A stretch of DNA of 64,000 nucleotides from positions 1,488,001 through 1,552,000 of the forward strand of contig CP141202.1 in assembly GCA_035609245.1 (NCBI GenBank), in the 5' to 3' direction. Below the pieces are notes generated by a model, which was not told where the DNA came from, ran no database searches, and saw nothing but the letters and a program-made list of their open reading frames with translations. The position numbers were made by a program, and so were the translations under genes. Of the stretch, positions 20,197 to 29,682 are shown one piece after another. The stretch comes from Bacteroidales bacterium MB20-C3-3 (GTDB lineage: Bacteria > Bacteroidota > Bacteroidia > Bacteroidales > UBA932). Position 1 is the first letter of the stretch; each line of letters begins with the position of its first letter.

Positions 20197-22243
20197 TAGA
20201 TACGATATAATTGTTATAGGTGCCGGACATGCCGGATGCGAGGCAGCTCACGCTGCAGCAAAAATGGGATCAAGTGTTCTGCTCTTAACTATGGATATGG
20301 GCAAAATTGCACAGATGTCTTGCAATCCGGCAATCGGAGGCATAGCAAAGGGGCAGATAGTCAGAGAGATAGACGCACTAGGAGGAGCAACTGGTATTGT
20401 AACTGACGCTAGTACTATACAGTTTAGAATGCTTAACAGATCAAAGGGACCTGCAATGTGGAGCCCCAGAGCTCAATGTGACAGACAGCATTTTTCTCTC
20501 AACTGGAGATATATATTAGAAAATACTCCCGGTTTGAATTTGTGGCAGGATACTGTTACTCAGTTTATATTTGAAGATGGTAAAGTGGCTGGAGTCATTA
20601 CAGAATTGGGTGCAAAATTCTTTGCTCACTCTGTAATTCTTACTGCCGGTACCTTCTTAAATGGCAAGCTGTATATTGGTCAAAATACAACTGATGGGGG
20701 AAGGGTAGGAGAGCCAACATCAAAACATTTATCAGAACAACTGTTTGAGCTGGGGTTTGAGGTAGATAAAATGAAAACGGGAACTCCTCCTCGAATTGAC
20801 GCTAGATCTGTTGATTTGTCCAAGTTGGAAATTCAGTATGGAGACACCTCTCCTGAAAAGTTTTCCTTTTTATCAAAGCCTTCCCCGATACAGTCTGCAA
20901 CTGAACAGATGTCCTGTTATATGGTGCATACGAACGAGAGCGTGCACGATATTTTAAAAGGCGGGTTTAAGTTTTCGCCTCTTTTTTCAGGGAAAATTTC
21001 AGGAAGAGGGCCAAGATACTGCCCAAGTATTGAAGATAAATTAAAAACATTCTCTGATAAAAACTCTCATCAACTTTTCCTTGAACCAGAGGGATGGAAT
21101 ACCCATGAGTATTATCTTCAAGGGTTCTCTTCTTCCTTGCCATTGGATATACAGTACAGTGCTTTACGGGCAATACCGGGGTTTGAAAAGGTAATTATAT
21201 TCCGTCCTGCTTACGCTGTAGAGTACGATTACTTTCCTCCAACGCAATTATTCCACACATTAGAGACAAAAAAAGTGGAAAACTTATATTTTGCAGGCCA
21301 GGTTAATGGTACCACAGGATATGAAGAGGCAGCTGCCCAAGGACTGATGGCAGGGATAAATGCCCATTTAAAAATTAATGGAAAAGAGCCTCTTGTACTT
21401 AAAAGAGACGAAGCTTATATTGGTGTGCTTATTGACGACCTTGTTACTAAAGGGGTAGATGAACCATACAGAATGTTTACATCAAGAGCAGAATACAGGA
21501 TTCTATTAAGACAGGATAATGCAGACCTGAGACTTACTGAAACGGGATACAATGTAGGATTAGCTTCGCTGGAGCGCGTTGAACTTACAAGGAAAAAATA
21601 TAATTTCATTAGAAGGTTTATACAATTTCTTGAGAATGCATCTGTTTCTCCTGAAGATATCAACAACTACCTTCAAACTATAAATTCATCAATAATCACA
21701 CAAAAGAGAAAACTATCAGACATTCTTAGTCGACCACAAAGCGAGATTATTGATTTCTTAAAAAATGTTCCACGAGGAACATTTGATGACCCACTGATAG
21801 GAAGCGACTTGGAGTCCGTTGTTTTTAGTGCTTTAAATATTCAAACAGATTCCTATAAACAGCTAGAGGACAATAGCAATGAATTAGTTTATCTAATTAA
21901 TAAGTTAATTGATTCTCAAACCAATCTTCCCTATAAGGCAAATGGTGTAGATGACTTTAGTGTAGCGTTTAGATTGTTTTCAAAAGAGTTAATCTCTTCT
22001 GTTGAAATATTTGTTAAATACAAGGGTTATATTGACAGGGAGAAGCGAATTGCTGAAAAGATTCTAAAACTTGAAGAGATTAAAATACCTGATAATTTTA
22101 ATTACGATGCCCTAAAATCCCTCTCCATAGAGTCACGGCAGAAATTATCTAAACATAAACCAAAGACCATATCGCACGCTTCAAGAATTCCTGGCGTATC
22201 TCCTGCGGATATATCTATTTTATTAGTTTATTTTGGACGGTAA
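20189..22243 (+). CDS. mnmG: tRNA uridine-5-carboxymethylaminomethyl modification enzyme MnmG
   Basis: The 684-residue FAD protein, with MnmE, installs the carboxymethylaminomethyl group at wobble U34 of several tRNAs. The FAD motif [19 protein letters not shown] opens the protein. [11 protein letters not shown], the [17 protein letters not shown] loop, [11 protein letters not shown] and the C-terminal [15 protein letters not shown] helices are all in place. It is about 55 residues longer than the roughly 630 usual. The extra sequence lies in the C-terminal domain between RPQSEII (about 515) and [10 protein letters not shown] (about 605). A ParB-site-like palindrome (21766-21781) falls at the start of this extra stretch. 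Confidence 0.95.
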   Translation: MGNRYDIIVIGAGHAGCEAAHAAAKMGSSVLLLTMDMGKIAQMSCNPAIGGIAKGQIVREIDALGGATGIVTDASTIQFRMLNRSKGPAMWSPRAQCDRQHFSLNWRYILENTPGLNLWQDTVTQFIFEDGKVAGVITELGAKFFAHSVILTAGTFLNGKLYIGQNTTDGGRVGEPTSKHLSEQLFELGFEVDKMKTGTPPRIDARSVDLSKLEIQYGDTSPEKFSFLSKPSPIQSATEQMSCYMVHTNESVHDILKGGFKFSPLFSGKISGRGPRYCPSIEDKLKTFSDKNSHQLFLEPEGWNTHEYYLQGFSSSLPLDIQYSALRAIPGFEKVIIFRPAYAVEYDYFPPTQLFHTLETKKVENLYFAGQVNGTTGYEEAAAQGLMAGINAHLKINGKEPLVLKRDEAYIGVLIDDLVTKGVDEPYRMFTSRAEYRILLRQDNADLRLTETGYNVGLASLERVELTRKKYNFIRRFIQFLENASVSPEDINNYLQTINSSIITQKRKLSDILSRPQSEIIDFLKNVPRGTFDDPLIGSDLESVVFSALNIQTDSYKQLEDNSNELVYLINKLIDSQTNLPYKANGVDDFSVAFRLFSKELISSVEIFVKYKGYIDREKRIAEKILKLEEIKIPDNFNYDALKSLSIESRQKLSKHKPKTISHASRIPGVSPADISILLVYFGR
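21766..21781. promoter_or_regulatory. parS-like palindrome inside mnmG
   Basis: TGTTCCACGAGGAACA is a 16-base palindrome with one central mismatch. It resembles the bacterial parS (ParB/Spo0J) site, TGTTTCACGTGAAACA and its GTTCCACGTGGAAC variants. It is read in frame as NVPRGT within mnmG. A sister site lies 500 bases downstream. Confidence 0.4.
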
Positions 22244-22263
22244 ATAGAGAGAAAGTATTGATA

Positions 22264-22279
22264 GGTTCCACGGGGAACT
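22264..22279. promoter_or_regulatory. second parS-like palindrome
   Basis: GGTTCCACGGGGAACT has the 14-base core GTTCCACGGGGAAC, one mismatch from the perfect palindrome GTTCCACGTGGAAC. It lies in the 42-base gap between the convergent mnmG and acetyltransferase genes, outside any coding sequence. Confidence 0.45.
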
Positions 22280-22285
22280 TATTTG

Positions 22286-23158
22286 CTACTCCATAGGGAG
22301 GGAGAGTTTGTAATTTTCGCAATATGAAAAGATATTTGGCGTGAGCTCCATAAAAAGGGCCGAAAGGCTTCTCGTGCATGGTTCTCCCCCGGTTTTTGGA
22401 GGGTAGGAGATTCTCCAATTTTTGGCTTGTGGGTATCTGATATCAAGTTCTTTTCCGAATATTTCTGTGAAACTATCTATATCAGCAGTTGTTTCTAAAA
22501 CATCTAATATAAATCCGTTTTCTGAAGGGTATCCTATGCAGAAATTTCCGCTAATTGAATCTTTTATGAGAAAACCGTTCCTTTCAAGGATCTCTTTTAT
22601 GGAGTATGATAGAATATCTTTTGGCCATAAGAAGGAGGAGTTAGAGAGCAGATTTTCTCTTTCATTGTAAAAGTCTGAAAAATCTGAAAAGGGGATATCT
22701 TCAATTACTCGTTCATTCTCCTTGATCTCTTTAAATTTTGAAGAAATCAATATGTTTTCGGAAAAAAGATCTTTGTTAAAACCGAGTTTTCTGTATAGTG
22801 AAAAGAGTGTATCGGTTGCCGGTTTGACTAAAAAGTATTCAATACCCTCATTTTTTAGCAACTCAATACCGTAATTAATTAAATGCATAGAATATGAGTG
22901 CCCTCTGAATTCTGGTAACGTGCCAACTCCGTAAAGATATGCGCCTCTATGGCTGATGTTCCCGGAATTGAAATAAGATGGTAATATTGAAATTACTGAA
23001 ACATCTCCCTCGGATTTATTGCCAAGCAATAGGGTGGTCGTGTAAGGAAAGCAATAATCAAGATAATCATTTATATAATCTTGATCATCAGTAAAACAAG
23101 AGAGCCATATTTTGAATATGGCTTCTCTGTCCTGAATTGTGGCTTTTCTGATGTCCAA
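22286..23158 (-). CDS. GNAT-family acetyltransferase
   Basis: The 290-residue protein has a GNAT N-terminal half. MDIRKATIQDREAIFKIWL is the first strand-helix. The acetyl-CoA-binding signature appears as LYGVGTLPEFRGHSYSMHLI, and LYRKLGFNK closes the domain. A C-terminal extension of about 130 residues resembles the second domain of Eis/DUF4081-type acetyltransferases. The only start in frame is a TTG; upstream is a stop with no ATG, so this non-ATG start is accepted. It lies 21 bases downstream of the acyl-CoA ligase gene on the same strand, suggesting co-transcription. The acceptor is unknown. Confidence 0.8.
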   Translation of the reverse strand: MDIRKATIQDREAIFKIWLSCFTDDQDYINDYLDYCFPYTTTLLLGNKSEGDVSVISILPSYFNSGNISHRGAYLYGVGTLPEFRGHSYSMHLINYGIELLKNEGIEYFLVKPATDTLFSLYRKLGFNKDLFSENILISSKFKEIKENERVIEDIPFSDFSDFYNERENLLSNSSFLWPKDILSYSIKEILERNGFLIKDSISGNFCIGYPSENGFILDVLETTADIDSFTEIFGKELDIRYPQAKNWRISYPPKTGGEPCTRSLSALFMELTPNIFSYCENYKLSLPME

Positions 23159-23179
23159 ATTTGAATTATTTAAATGAAT

Positions 23180-24952
23180 TTACTCGTTTTTATAAATCTC
23201 AGATATTGTATCTGCATACTTAGCCTTTATTTTATTTCTTTTTAGTTTAAGCGTTTGTGATAGCATATCATTTAATGGTGTCCACTCATCAATTATTAAT
23301 TTGACTCTCTTCACCTGTTCGTGTGCTGCCAGTTTTGAATTTACCTTTTCTATTTCACGATTTATTTTCTTAACTACTTCAGTATTAGAGATAAGCTCTT
23401 GGTTGTCTGTGTATTGTACTTTGTGTTTTGCAGCCCAGAAGTGTAACTTACTAATATTAGGAATAATTAAAGCAGAGGCAAATTTTTGATTTTCACCAAC
23501 AACCATGCAATTTTCAATGTATGATGACTCTTTTAGCATATTTTCAATTACCTGAGGTGCAATATATTTGCCTGCTGATAATTTGAAGATTTCTTTTTTA
23601 CGATCTGTAATTTTTAGAAATATCTTATCTACCATTACACCTATATCACCTGTGTGAAGCCAACCCTGTTCATCAATTACCTGTTTTGTATATTCAGGGT
23701 CTTTGTAATATCCCAGCATAACATGAGGACCACGAGTTAATATCTCTCCATCATCAGCAATCATCATCTCTGTTCCTTCCATTCTTTTTCCAACAGTGCC
23801 TATTTTGATAATCATCTCTTTAGGGTTGTTTACAGCGATAACCGGAGAGGCCTCTGTCATTCCATAGCCCTCAAAAATATACATTTTGGCAGCTGTAAAA
23901 AGGCGAATTATTTTAGCCTGAATAGCTGATCCTCCCGATACTATAAGCATCTCCTTGCCACCTAGTTTCTCTCTCCATTTGCTGTAAACAAGTTTGTCTG
24001 CAATAGCATATTGCATTTTATATAAAATGCTGTTTTTTGTATAGTCAAATTTTATAGCGATGCGGAAGGCCCATCTATAAATTATTTTTTTAATTCCATC
24101 CAGATCTTTTCCAGCTGCTTCAAGTTTTGAGTACATCATCTCAAGTACTCTTGGCACTGCACAAAATCCGTCGGCTTTACTGTCTGCCAGGTCAGAAGCA
24201 ATTGTTGAGAGACTCTCTGCGTAGTAAATGCTTATTCCAAGGTATTGGTAGTCATAGTTCATACCTCTTTCGTAAATATGGCAAAGAGGCAGGAAGCTTA
24301 ACATTTTGTGTGTGTGATCTCTGATTTGCTGGACAGCTGTTCCTATAAAGTTAAAAACCAGATTTTTGTGTGAAAGCATCACTCCTTTAGGGGTTCCGGT
24401 TGTTCCTGATGTATAAATTATAGTCGCTACTTCGTTTTCGCCTGTCTGAGATTTTATTGTATCTACCTCTGCTTTATATTTGTCAATGTTTTCTTTACCA
24501 AGTTTGTAAAGCTCTTCAATTGATGTAAATCCGTCACTCTCTTCAATAGTGTATATTTTAATATCTCTGTCAACTTTTTTGATTATTGGAACAAGTTTTT
24601 TGACAAGAGTATCTGTGCCCAGAAAAACTGCTTTTGCATCACTATGGTTGAAAATGTGAAGGTAGTCGTCATTACTAAGTGTTGTATAAACAGGCACATG
24701 AATTAATCCTGCCATCATCATACCCATATCAAGAAAATTCCACTCCGGTCTGTTGGGCATAATGGTAATTGCTTTGTCTCCTTTGCCGAGTCCTATTGAT
24801 AAAAGGGCATAGGAGATAAGATGAGAGTGCTCGTAATAGCTTTGAGTGGAGTACTTAATCCATTTACCTGCGCTTTTTCTGCTCAGGATATCCTCTTTTG
24901 GATATTTTTCAACCAACTGGTCCAGCAGGTCAAAAACTCTTGTTACTGCCAT
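23180..24952 (-). CDS. long-chain acyl-CoA synthetase (AMP-forming)
   Basis: The product, 590 residues from the ATG at 24952, activates fatty acids to acyl-CoA through an acyl-adenylate. The AMP-binding signature TIIYTSGTTGTPKGVMLSHK, the FEGYGMTEASPV motif and the C-terminal LHTGDIGVMVDKIFLKITDRKKEIF hinge region are complete. KLKRNKIKAKY near the C-terminus supplies the usual lysine. A longer frame upstream has poor start context and would overlap the threonine aldolase stop; starting at MAVTRVFDLL leaves a 16-base gap. It belongs to the long-chain group seen across Bacteroidetes. Confidence 0.93.
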   Translation of the reverse strand: MAVTRVFDLLDQLVEKYPKEDILSRKSAGKWIKYSTQSYYEHSHLISYALLSIGLGKGDKAITIMPNRPEWNFLDMGMMMAGLIHVPVYTTLSNDDYLHIFNHSDAKAVFLGTDTLVKKLVPIIKKVDRDIKIYTIEESDGFTSIEELYKLGKENIDKYKAEVDTIKSQTGENEVATIIYTSGTTGTPKGVMLSHKNLVFNFIGTAVQQIRDHTHKMLSFLPLCHIYERGMNYDYQYLGISIYYAESLSTIASDLADSKADGFCAVPRVLEMMYSKLEAAGKDLDGIKKIIYRWAFRIAIKFDYTKNSILYKMQYAIADKLVYSKWREKLGGKEMLIVSGGSAIQAKIIRLFTAAKMYIFEGYGMTEASPVIAVNNPKEMIIKIGTVGKRMEGTEMMIADDGEILTRGPHVMLGYYKDPEYTKQVIDEQGWLHTGDIGVMVDKIFLKITDRKKEIFKLSAGKYIAPQVIENMLKESSYIENCMVVGENQKFASALIIPNISKLHFWAAKHKVQYTDNQELISNTEVVKKINREIEKVNSKLAAHEQVKRVKLIIDEWTPLNDMLSQTLKLKRNKIKAKYADTISEIYKNE

Positions 24953-24968
24953 ATTTATTGTGTTTAGG

Positions 24969-25991
24969 TTATAAAAGCTCTTTGATATCAGAGACAAAAT
25001 TATCAATATCCTTTTTTGTGGTATTAAATGAGCACATCCATCTTACTTCACCAGTCACTTCATCCCAAATATAAAAATAGTGCTTTTTCATAAGTTTCTC
25101 GCAAAGATCCGCTGGTATTATCGCGAATACGACATTGGTCTCTACCGGCCTTGATATAATAACATCTTTAATTCCGGCAAGTTCACTTTGAAGGTATTTA
25201 GCCATGGAATTTGAGTGAGATGCGAGCCTAATATTAAGCCCATCTCTTAAATATGCATCAAACTGGGCTGCAATAAATCTATTTTTAGAAAATAGCTGTG
25301 CTCTTTGTTTCCGTATGTATTGAAAATCCTCTGCAAGTTCTTTCCTGAAAAACACAACTGCTTCTCCTATAAGGAGTCCGTTTTTTGTTCCTCCAAAAGA
25401 TAGTGCGTCTACTCCCTGATCTGTAATAAATTCCTTAATGGGTAATCCGAGAGAAGCTGAGGCATTGGATATTCTTGATCCATCTACATGCAAGTAGCCT
25501 TTATGGTCATGCATTAGGTCTGCCAGGGCTCTGATTTCAGATGGGCTGTACAAAGTTCCAAGCTCAGTAGGTTGAGAAATAGAGAGAACTTTCGGTTGGG
25601 AGTGATGTTGAAAACCAAAGCCTTTAAGTTCACTTTTTACAGTTTCCGGAGAGACCTTTCCATCAATAACAGGCAGGGGAACAAGCTTTGCTCCTGTCAT
25701 TAACTCCGGGGCACCGCACTCATCAACATTAATGTGAGCACTCTCAGGACATAAAATGGAATTAAAAGTGTTTGTCATTGCTTTTAATGCAAGAATATTT
25801 GCTCCGGTTCCATTGAAAACAAAAAATGGGATAGCAGACTCCCCCAATATTCGTTTAATTGCGCCTACTGCCTTTTGTGTGTATTCATCCTCCCCATAGG
25901 CAACCTGAAAGTCTTTATTTGCTTCAATTATTGCATCAATAATCTCAGGAGCAGCACCTGAGTGGTTATCACTTCCAAAACTATGTCTCAT
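24969..25991 (-). CDS. ltaE: low-specificity L-threonine aldolase
   Basis: The 340-residue PLP enzyme splits threonine or allo-threonine to glycine and acetaldehyde. MRHSFGSDNHSGAAPEIIDAI opens the fold. HVDGSRISNASASLG provides the aspartate for the PLP ring, and SFGGTKNGLLIGEAVVF carries the PLP lysine near residue 200. It heads a minus-strand run ltaE - acyl-CoA ligase - acetyltransferase with short gaps. gcvH, which also handles glycine, is encoded just upstream but behind a terminator, so any metabolic link is suggestive only. Confidence 0.92.
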   Translation of the reverse strand: MRHSFGSDNHSGAAPEIIDAIIEANKDFQVAYGEDEYTQKAVGAIKRILGESAIPFFVFNGTGANILALKAMTNTFNSILCPESAHINVDECGAPELMTGAKLVPLPVIDGKVSPETVKSELKGFGFQHHSQPKVLSISQPTELGTLYSPSEIRALADLMHDHKGYLHVDGSRISNASASLGLPIKEFITDQGVDALSFGGTKNGLLIGEAVVFFRKELAEDFQYIRKQRAQLFSKNRFIAAQFDAYLRDGLNIRLASHSNSMAKYLQSELAGIKDVIISRPVETNVVFAIIPADLCEKLMKKHYFYIWDEVTGEVRWMCSFNTTKKDIDNFVSDIKELL

Positions 25992-26056
25992 CTATGGCTA
26001 ATTTTTATTATTTGTTAGTGTGCGTAAATTTAAAATTTTATCTGAGCAACTCAAAA

Positions 26057-26086
26057 AAAAGAGCGCCCAAAAAAGGGCGCTCTTTT
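26057..26086 (-). terminator. gcvH terminator
   Basis: A perfect 12-bp stem AAAAGAGCGCCC / GGGCGCTCTTTT (26057-26068 with 26075-26086) closes a 6-base loop. On the minus strand it continues into a T run (26060-26053). It lies 17 bases after the gcvH stop. Confidence 0.9.
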
Positions 26087-26103
26087 AAATTGATATCGAT
26101 TAT

Positions 26104-26481
26104 TTATGCAATAAATGCTTCGTAAGCAGCTGCATCCATAAGTTCATCTATCTCTGAAGGATTTGTAAGTTTTACTTTAATCATCCAGCCGGCTCCGTAA
26201 GGATCTTTGTTTACAGATTCCGGAGCGCTTTCCAGATTTGAGTTAAACTCAATTATTTCTCCTGAAACAGGCATTAAGCCGTCAGCTACTGTTTTAACAG
26301 CCTCAATTGCTCCAAAAACATCACCTGCTGAAAGTGTTTCTCCTTCAGTCTGGATGTCAACGAATACAATGTCGCCAAGTTGTCCCTGTGCGAATTCTGT
26401 GATACCGATTGTTGCTGTATCACCTTCAACAAGTACCCATTCGTGGTCTTTGCTGTACTTAAGATTTGCAGGTATGCTCAT
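26104..26481 (-). CDS. gcvH: glycine cleavage system H protein
   Basis: The 125-residue lipoyl carrier shuttles the aminomethyl intermediate of the glycine cleavage complex. The lipoylated lysine is in [15 protein letters not shown] near residue 62. The N-terminal [20 protein letters not shown] and the C-terminal [13 protein letters not shown] strands match the family. No gcvP or gcvT is adjacent. ruvA is encoded 46 bases upstream on the same strand, with a candidate -7 box (TAAATTTG, complement of 26504-26511) in that gap, so gcvH may have its own promoter. Confidence 0.96.
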   Translation of the reverse strand: MSIPANLKYSKDHEWVLVEGDTATIGITEFAQGQLGDIVFVDIQTEGETLSAGDVFGAIEAVKTVADGLMPVSGEIIEFNSNLESAPESVNKDPYGAGWMIKVKLTNPSEIDELMDAAAYEAFIA

Positions 26482-26503
26482 AATTTTGTTATTAAATTTG
26501 TTG

Positions 26504-26511
26504 CAAATTTA
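26504..26511 (-). promoter_or_regulatory. -7 box for gcvH
   Basis: TAAATTTG on the minus strand matches TAnnTTTG and lies 22 bases before the gcvH ATG, in the 46-base gap after ruvA. Confidence 0.35.
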
Positions 26512-26527
26512 TTAAAATAATTCAAAT

Positions 26528-27118
26528 TTATAATCTTTTCAATGATAGCTTTATCAGCTCCTCCAGTGCAGTTACAGGATCCTCGCGGAGAATTCCGTCC
26601 ACTACCTTTTCCACATTTGCTTTACCAAATCCAAGCAGAATAAGAGCAGAAACAGCCTCATCGCGTCGGCCGTCTGAGAAAGATGTAATACCCCCGGTTA
26701 TAACAGGCGCTCCTGTACCCTTTGCAATTTTGTCTTTAAGATCAATAAGGAGCCTCTGTGCTGTTTTAAGTCCAATGCCCTTAATGCTTTTCAGTCTGTT
26801 TATATCTCCTGTAATAATTGCATTTCTTATCTCATCAGATGTCATTGAAGAGAGCATCATACGGGCTGTGTTAGGGCCGATTCCGGAAACCTCTATAAGA
26901 TGCTGAAATATAGACCTCTCCTCTTTGTCATAGAATCCATACATAAGTTCAATATCCTCTCTCAAATGATGGTGAATATAGAGCTTTGCCTTTGATCCTG
27001 CCTGGAGTCTGGAGTATGTCTGAAGAGATATCTGCAATTTGAAGCCAAAGCTTCCTGTATCAATCACAACTTCAGTTGGTCCAATCTCAATAACCTCCCC
27101 TTTTATATAATCGTACAT
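26528..27118 (-). CDS. ruvA: Holliday junction DNA helicase subunit RuvA
   Basis: The 196-residue protein binds four-way junctions and loads RuvB. Domain I begins MYDYIKGEVIEIGPTEVVID. The two helix-hairpin-helix motifs appear as LIEVSGIGPNTARMML and RLKSIKGIGLKTAQRLLIDLKDKI. The C-terminal RuvB-contacting helices end in EDPVTALEELIKLSLKRL. It is divergent from sufS across a short promoter-bearing gap and is followed by gcvH on the same strand. It is unlinked from ruvB in this genome segment. Confidence 0.96.
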   Translation of the reverse strand: MYDYIKGEVIEIGPTEVVIDTGSFGFKLQISLQTYSRLQAGSKAKLYIHHHLREDIELMYGFYDKEERSIFQHLIEVSGIGPNTARMMLSSMTSDEIRNAIITGDINRLKSIKGIGLKTAQRLLIDLKDKIAKGTGAPVITGGITSFSDGRRDEAVSALILLGFGKANVEKVVDGILREDPVTALEELIKLSLKRL

Positions 27119-27153
27119 TGTCTGGAATTAAACTATTCTTGCAAATTTATGTT

Positions 27154-27161
27154 TAATTTTG
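27154..27161 (+). promoter_or_regulatory. -7 box of the suf transcript
   Basis: TAATTTTG matches TAnnTTTG, 36 bases before the ATG at 27198. The next ORF start upstream would fall inside this box, supporting the downstream start for sufS. Confidence 0.45.
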
Positions 27162-27197
27162 CAGGAATCAATCAATATTCCACTGAATAATTGCGTA

Positions 27198-28424
27198 ATG
27201 AACAGAATCGTAAACATAGAGGGAATGAGGAGCCATTTCCCGGCACTAGAGCAAAAGGTTCACGGTAAAGACTTGGTTTACTTTGATAACGGGGCAACCG
27301 CACAGAAACCACAAAGTGTTATATCCCTCATAAACGAGATGAATTCCGGCACAAATGGTAATATTCACAGGGCTGTACACGAATTGAGCGCAAGATGCAC
27401 CTCTCTATATGAGTCTGCAAGATTGTCCATAAAAGATTTTATCAATTCACCCTCTTCTGAAGAGATAATATTTACATCAGGAACCACGGCATCAATAAAT
27501 TTGGTTGCTTTTAGTTTTACTCAAAGATTTATTAATAAAGGGGATTCTGTTATAATTTGCGAGGCAGACCATCACTCAAATATTGTTCCCTGGCAAATGG
27601 CTTGCGAAAGGAGCGGAGCTGAGCTTAAAATTTTACCCGTTGACGAGAACGGTGAATGGGATCTTGAGCAGCTGGACTCTCTTTTGGATGAGAAAGTTAA
27701 GATTGTTTCTGTCGCCCATATATCAAATGTTCTTGGGATAGAGAATCCTGTATCAATACTGATTGAGAAGGCTCATAAAGCAGGAGCTCGCGTTCTGCTT
27801 GACGGAGCACAGGGAATAGTTCATGGGGATGTTGATGTTCAAAAACTTGACTGTGATTTCTATGCATTCTCCGGCCATAAACTTTACGGACCTACAGGCA
27901 CTGGAGTCCTTTATGGAAAAAGAGAGATTCTGGAAGAGATCTCTCCATGGATGGGAGGAGGTGATATGGTTGATACAGTCTCTCTATATAAAACTACATA
28001 CGCGCCAATCCCTCTTAAATTTGAAGCAGGTACACCAAATTTTATTGGTGCAGCTGCTCTTGGGGAGGCTGTAAACTTCATTCAGCAAATAGATAAAAAT
28101 TTCATTGTTGAACAAGAGCAATTACTTACATCATCTTTGTTAAGCGCGTTAAAAGAAATTGACGGGTTGGTTATATACGGAGACTCAGTAAATAAGCTCC
28201 CTATTTTTTCATTTAATGTAGAGGGTGTTCATCATACGGATCTGGCAATGCTGTTGGATAAAATGGGCGTTGCAGTTAGATCTGGTATGATGTGCTGTGA
28301 GCCACTGATGAACAGATTTAATGTAACAGGTATGGTTAGGGCTTCGTTGCTATCTTATAACACAGTTGAAGAGACTGACATGTTTATATTGGCGCTTCAA
28401 AGAGCTATAAGAATGTTAAAATAA
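27198..28424 (+). CDS. sufS: cysteine desulfurase SufS
   Basis: The 408-residue PLP enzyme takes sulfur from cysteine for iron-sulfur assembly. The sequence has YFDNGATAQKPQSVI, the NIHRAVHELSA motif, ADHHSNIVPWQ and the PLP lysine in FSGHKLYGPTGTG near residue 226. The persulfide cysteine is in VRSGMMCCEPLMNRF near 365. Starting at MNRIVNIEGM gives the family length. It is followed by sufE (12 bases) and a DUF59 protein, forming a small suf cluster. The scaffold genes sufB, sufC and sufD are not in this window. Confidence 0.95.
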   Translation: MNRIVNIEGMRSHFPALEQKVHGKDLVYFDNGATAQKPQSVISLINEMNSGTNGNIHRAVHELSARCTSLYESARLSIKDFINSPSSEEIIFTSGTTASINLVAFSFTQRFINKGDSVIICEADHHSNIVPWQMACERSGAELKILPVDENGEWDLEQLDSLLDEKVKIVSVAHISNVLGIENPVSILIEKAHKAGARVLLDGAQGIVHGDVDVQKLDCDFYAFSGHKLYGPTGTGVLYGKREILEEISPWMGGGDMVDTVSLYKTTYAPIPLKFEAGTPNFIGAAALGEAVNFIQQIDKNFIVEQEQLLTSSLLSALKEIDGLVIYGDSVNKLPIFSFNVEGVHHTDLAMLLDKMGVAVRSGMMCCEPLMNRFNVTGMVRASLLSYNTVEETDMFILALQRAIRMLK

Positions 28425-28436
28425 ATAATATAATAA

Positions 28437-28856
28437 ATGTCAATTAAAGAAACAGAGCAACAAATTGTTGATGAATTTTCTCTCTTTACAGATTGGTTGG
28501 ATAAATATGAGTATCTGATTGATTTGGGCAGATCTCTTCCAATCATTAAAGAGTCAGGAAGAGATGAGAAAAATTTAATAAAGGGATGTCAGTCAAGAGT
28601 ATGGCTTGCTGCAGATTATTCAGATGGGAAGATTTGGTTTACAGCAGACAGTGATGCTATTATAACAAAAGGCATAATATCTTTGTTAGTAAGAGTCTTC
28701 TCCGGAAGAACTCCTCAGGAGATAATTGATGCAGACCTAAATTTTATAAAAGAGATAGGCCTTGAGGAGAACCTTTCGCCTACAAGGGCAAACGGACTGC
28801 TATCAATGATAAAACAGATTAAGTTTTACGCTGTGGCTTTTGCTGCAAATAAATAG
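28437..28856 (+). CDS. sufE: sulfur acceptor SufE
   Basis: The 139-residue protein accepts persulfide from SufS and stimulates its turnover. The acceptor cysteine lies in LIKGCQSRVWLAADY near residue 50. WLDKYEYLIDLGRSLP and the VRVFSGRTPQEIIDADL helix complete the fold. It follows sufS by 12 bases. The DUF59 gene starts seven bases after its stop, so the three are clearly one transcript. Confidence 0.94.
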   Translation: MSIKETEQQIVDEFSLFTDWLDKYEYLIDLGRSLPIIKESGRDEKNLIKGCQSRVWLAADYSDGKIWFTADSDAIITKGIISLLVRVFSGRTPQEIIDADLNFIKEIGLEENLSPTRANGLLSMIKQIKFYAVAFAANK

Positions 28857-28863
28857 GAAACAT

Positions 28864-29166
28864 ATGATTTCAGAAAAAAATATTGTATTAGCACTGAAGC
28901 AGGTTTATGACCCGGAGATACCGGTAAATGTGTATGACCTTGGACTTATTTACGAGATTAAAAGTAATGAGGATGGTAAGGTAGATGTTAAGATGACCCT
29001 TACTGCACCAAATTGTCCTATGGCAGATCAGCTTCTTCAGGATGTATTTGATGCTGTTTCAGATGTTCCCGGAGTAAAAGATGTGGCTTTAGAGCTTACT
29101 TTTGAACCGCCTTGGGACAAGAGCAGGATGAGTGAAGAGGCTCTTCTTGAGCTTGGAATGTTATAG
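28864..29166 (+). CDS. SufT-like DUF59 iron-sulfur assembly factor
   Basis: The 100-residue MIP18/DUF59 protein has the signature VYDPEIPVNVYDLGLIYEI and the conserved cysteine in TLTAPNCPMADQLLQDVF. It also has the PPWDKSRMSEEALLELG tail typical of SufT/PaaD-like maturation factors. Family members help deliver iron-sulfur clusters to client proteins. The ATG at 28864 is preferred to a longer frame overlapping sufE because it begins exactly at the conserved domain. folK follows after seven bases. Confidence 0.9.
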   Translation: MISEKNIVLALKQVYDPEIPVNVYDLGLIYEIKSNEDGKVDVKMTLTAPNCPMADQLLQDVFDAVSDVPGVKDVALELTFEPPWDKSRMSEEALLELGML

Positions 29167-29173
29167 AACAATA

Positions 29174-29674
29174 ATGGAAGAGATAATTCTTCTGCTGGGA
29201 AGCAATAAAGGTAACAGATTAACTTATTTGAGCGAGGCCGTTCAAAAAATATCTTTATTGTCAAAATCGCCTGTTGTTACCTCATCAATATATGAAAGCG
29301 AACCCTGGGGCTTTGAAACAGAGATCTGGTTCCTGAACATGGCAGTTTTATTATCTTCTGATATAATACCTGAAGAGCTTTTAAAAGTGGTCCTGAATAT
29401 TGAGAGAGAGCTTGGAAGAGTCCGCAATCCGGATTCAAACTGTTATGAATCCAGAGAGATAGATATTGATATAATCTTTTATGGCTCCAGGGTAATTGAT
29501 ACAAATGAATTATCAACTCCTCATCCAAGAATGCATTTAAGAAAATTTGTTCTGGCTCCTGTTTGTGAGATTCGCCCCGATTTTATTCATCCATTACTTT
29601 TGAAAAGAGTTGACGATTTATTGGAATTATGTGAAGATAAATCGGTTGTAATTAAAAGTTGCAGAGTATTATAA
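29174..29674 (+). CDS. folK: 6-hydroxymethyl-7,8-dihydropterin pyrophosphokinase
   Basis: The 166-residue enzyme pyrophosphorylates the dihydropterin precursor of folate. LLLGSNKGNRLTYL is the N-terminal motif. SSIYESEPWGFE binds the pterin, and RVRNPDSNCYESREIDIDIIFYG followed by HPRMHLRKFVLAPVCEI carries the ATP and magnesium ligands. The longer frame overlapping the DUF59 gene is rejected because MEEIILLLGSN is the normal N-terminus. It is the fourth gene of the suf cluster by spacing. Other folate genes are not present nearby. Confidence 0.95.
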   Translation: MEEIILLLGSNKGNRLTYLSEAVQKISLLSKSPVVTSSIYESEPWGFETEIWFLNMAVLLSSDIIPEELLKVVLNIERELGRVRNPDSNCYESREIDIDIIFYGSRVIDTNELSTPHPRMHLRKFVLAPVCEIRPDFIHPLLLKRVDDLLELCEDKSVVIKSCRVL

Positions 29675-29682
29675 CATAAGCA

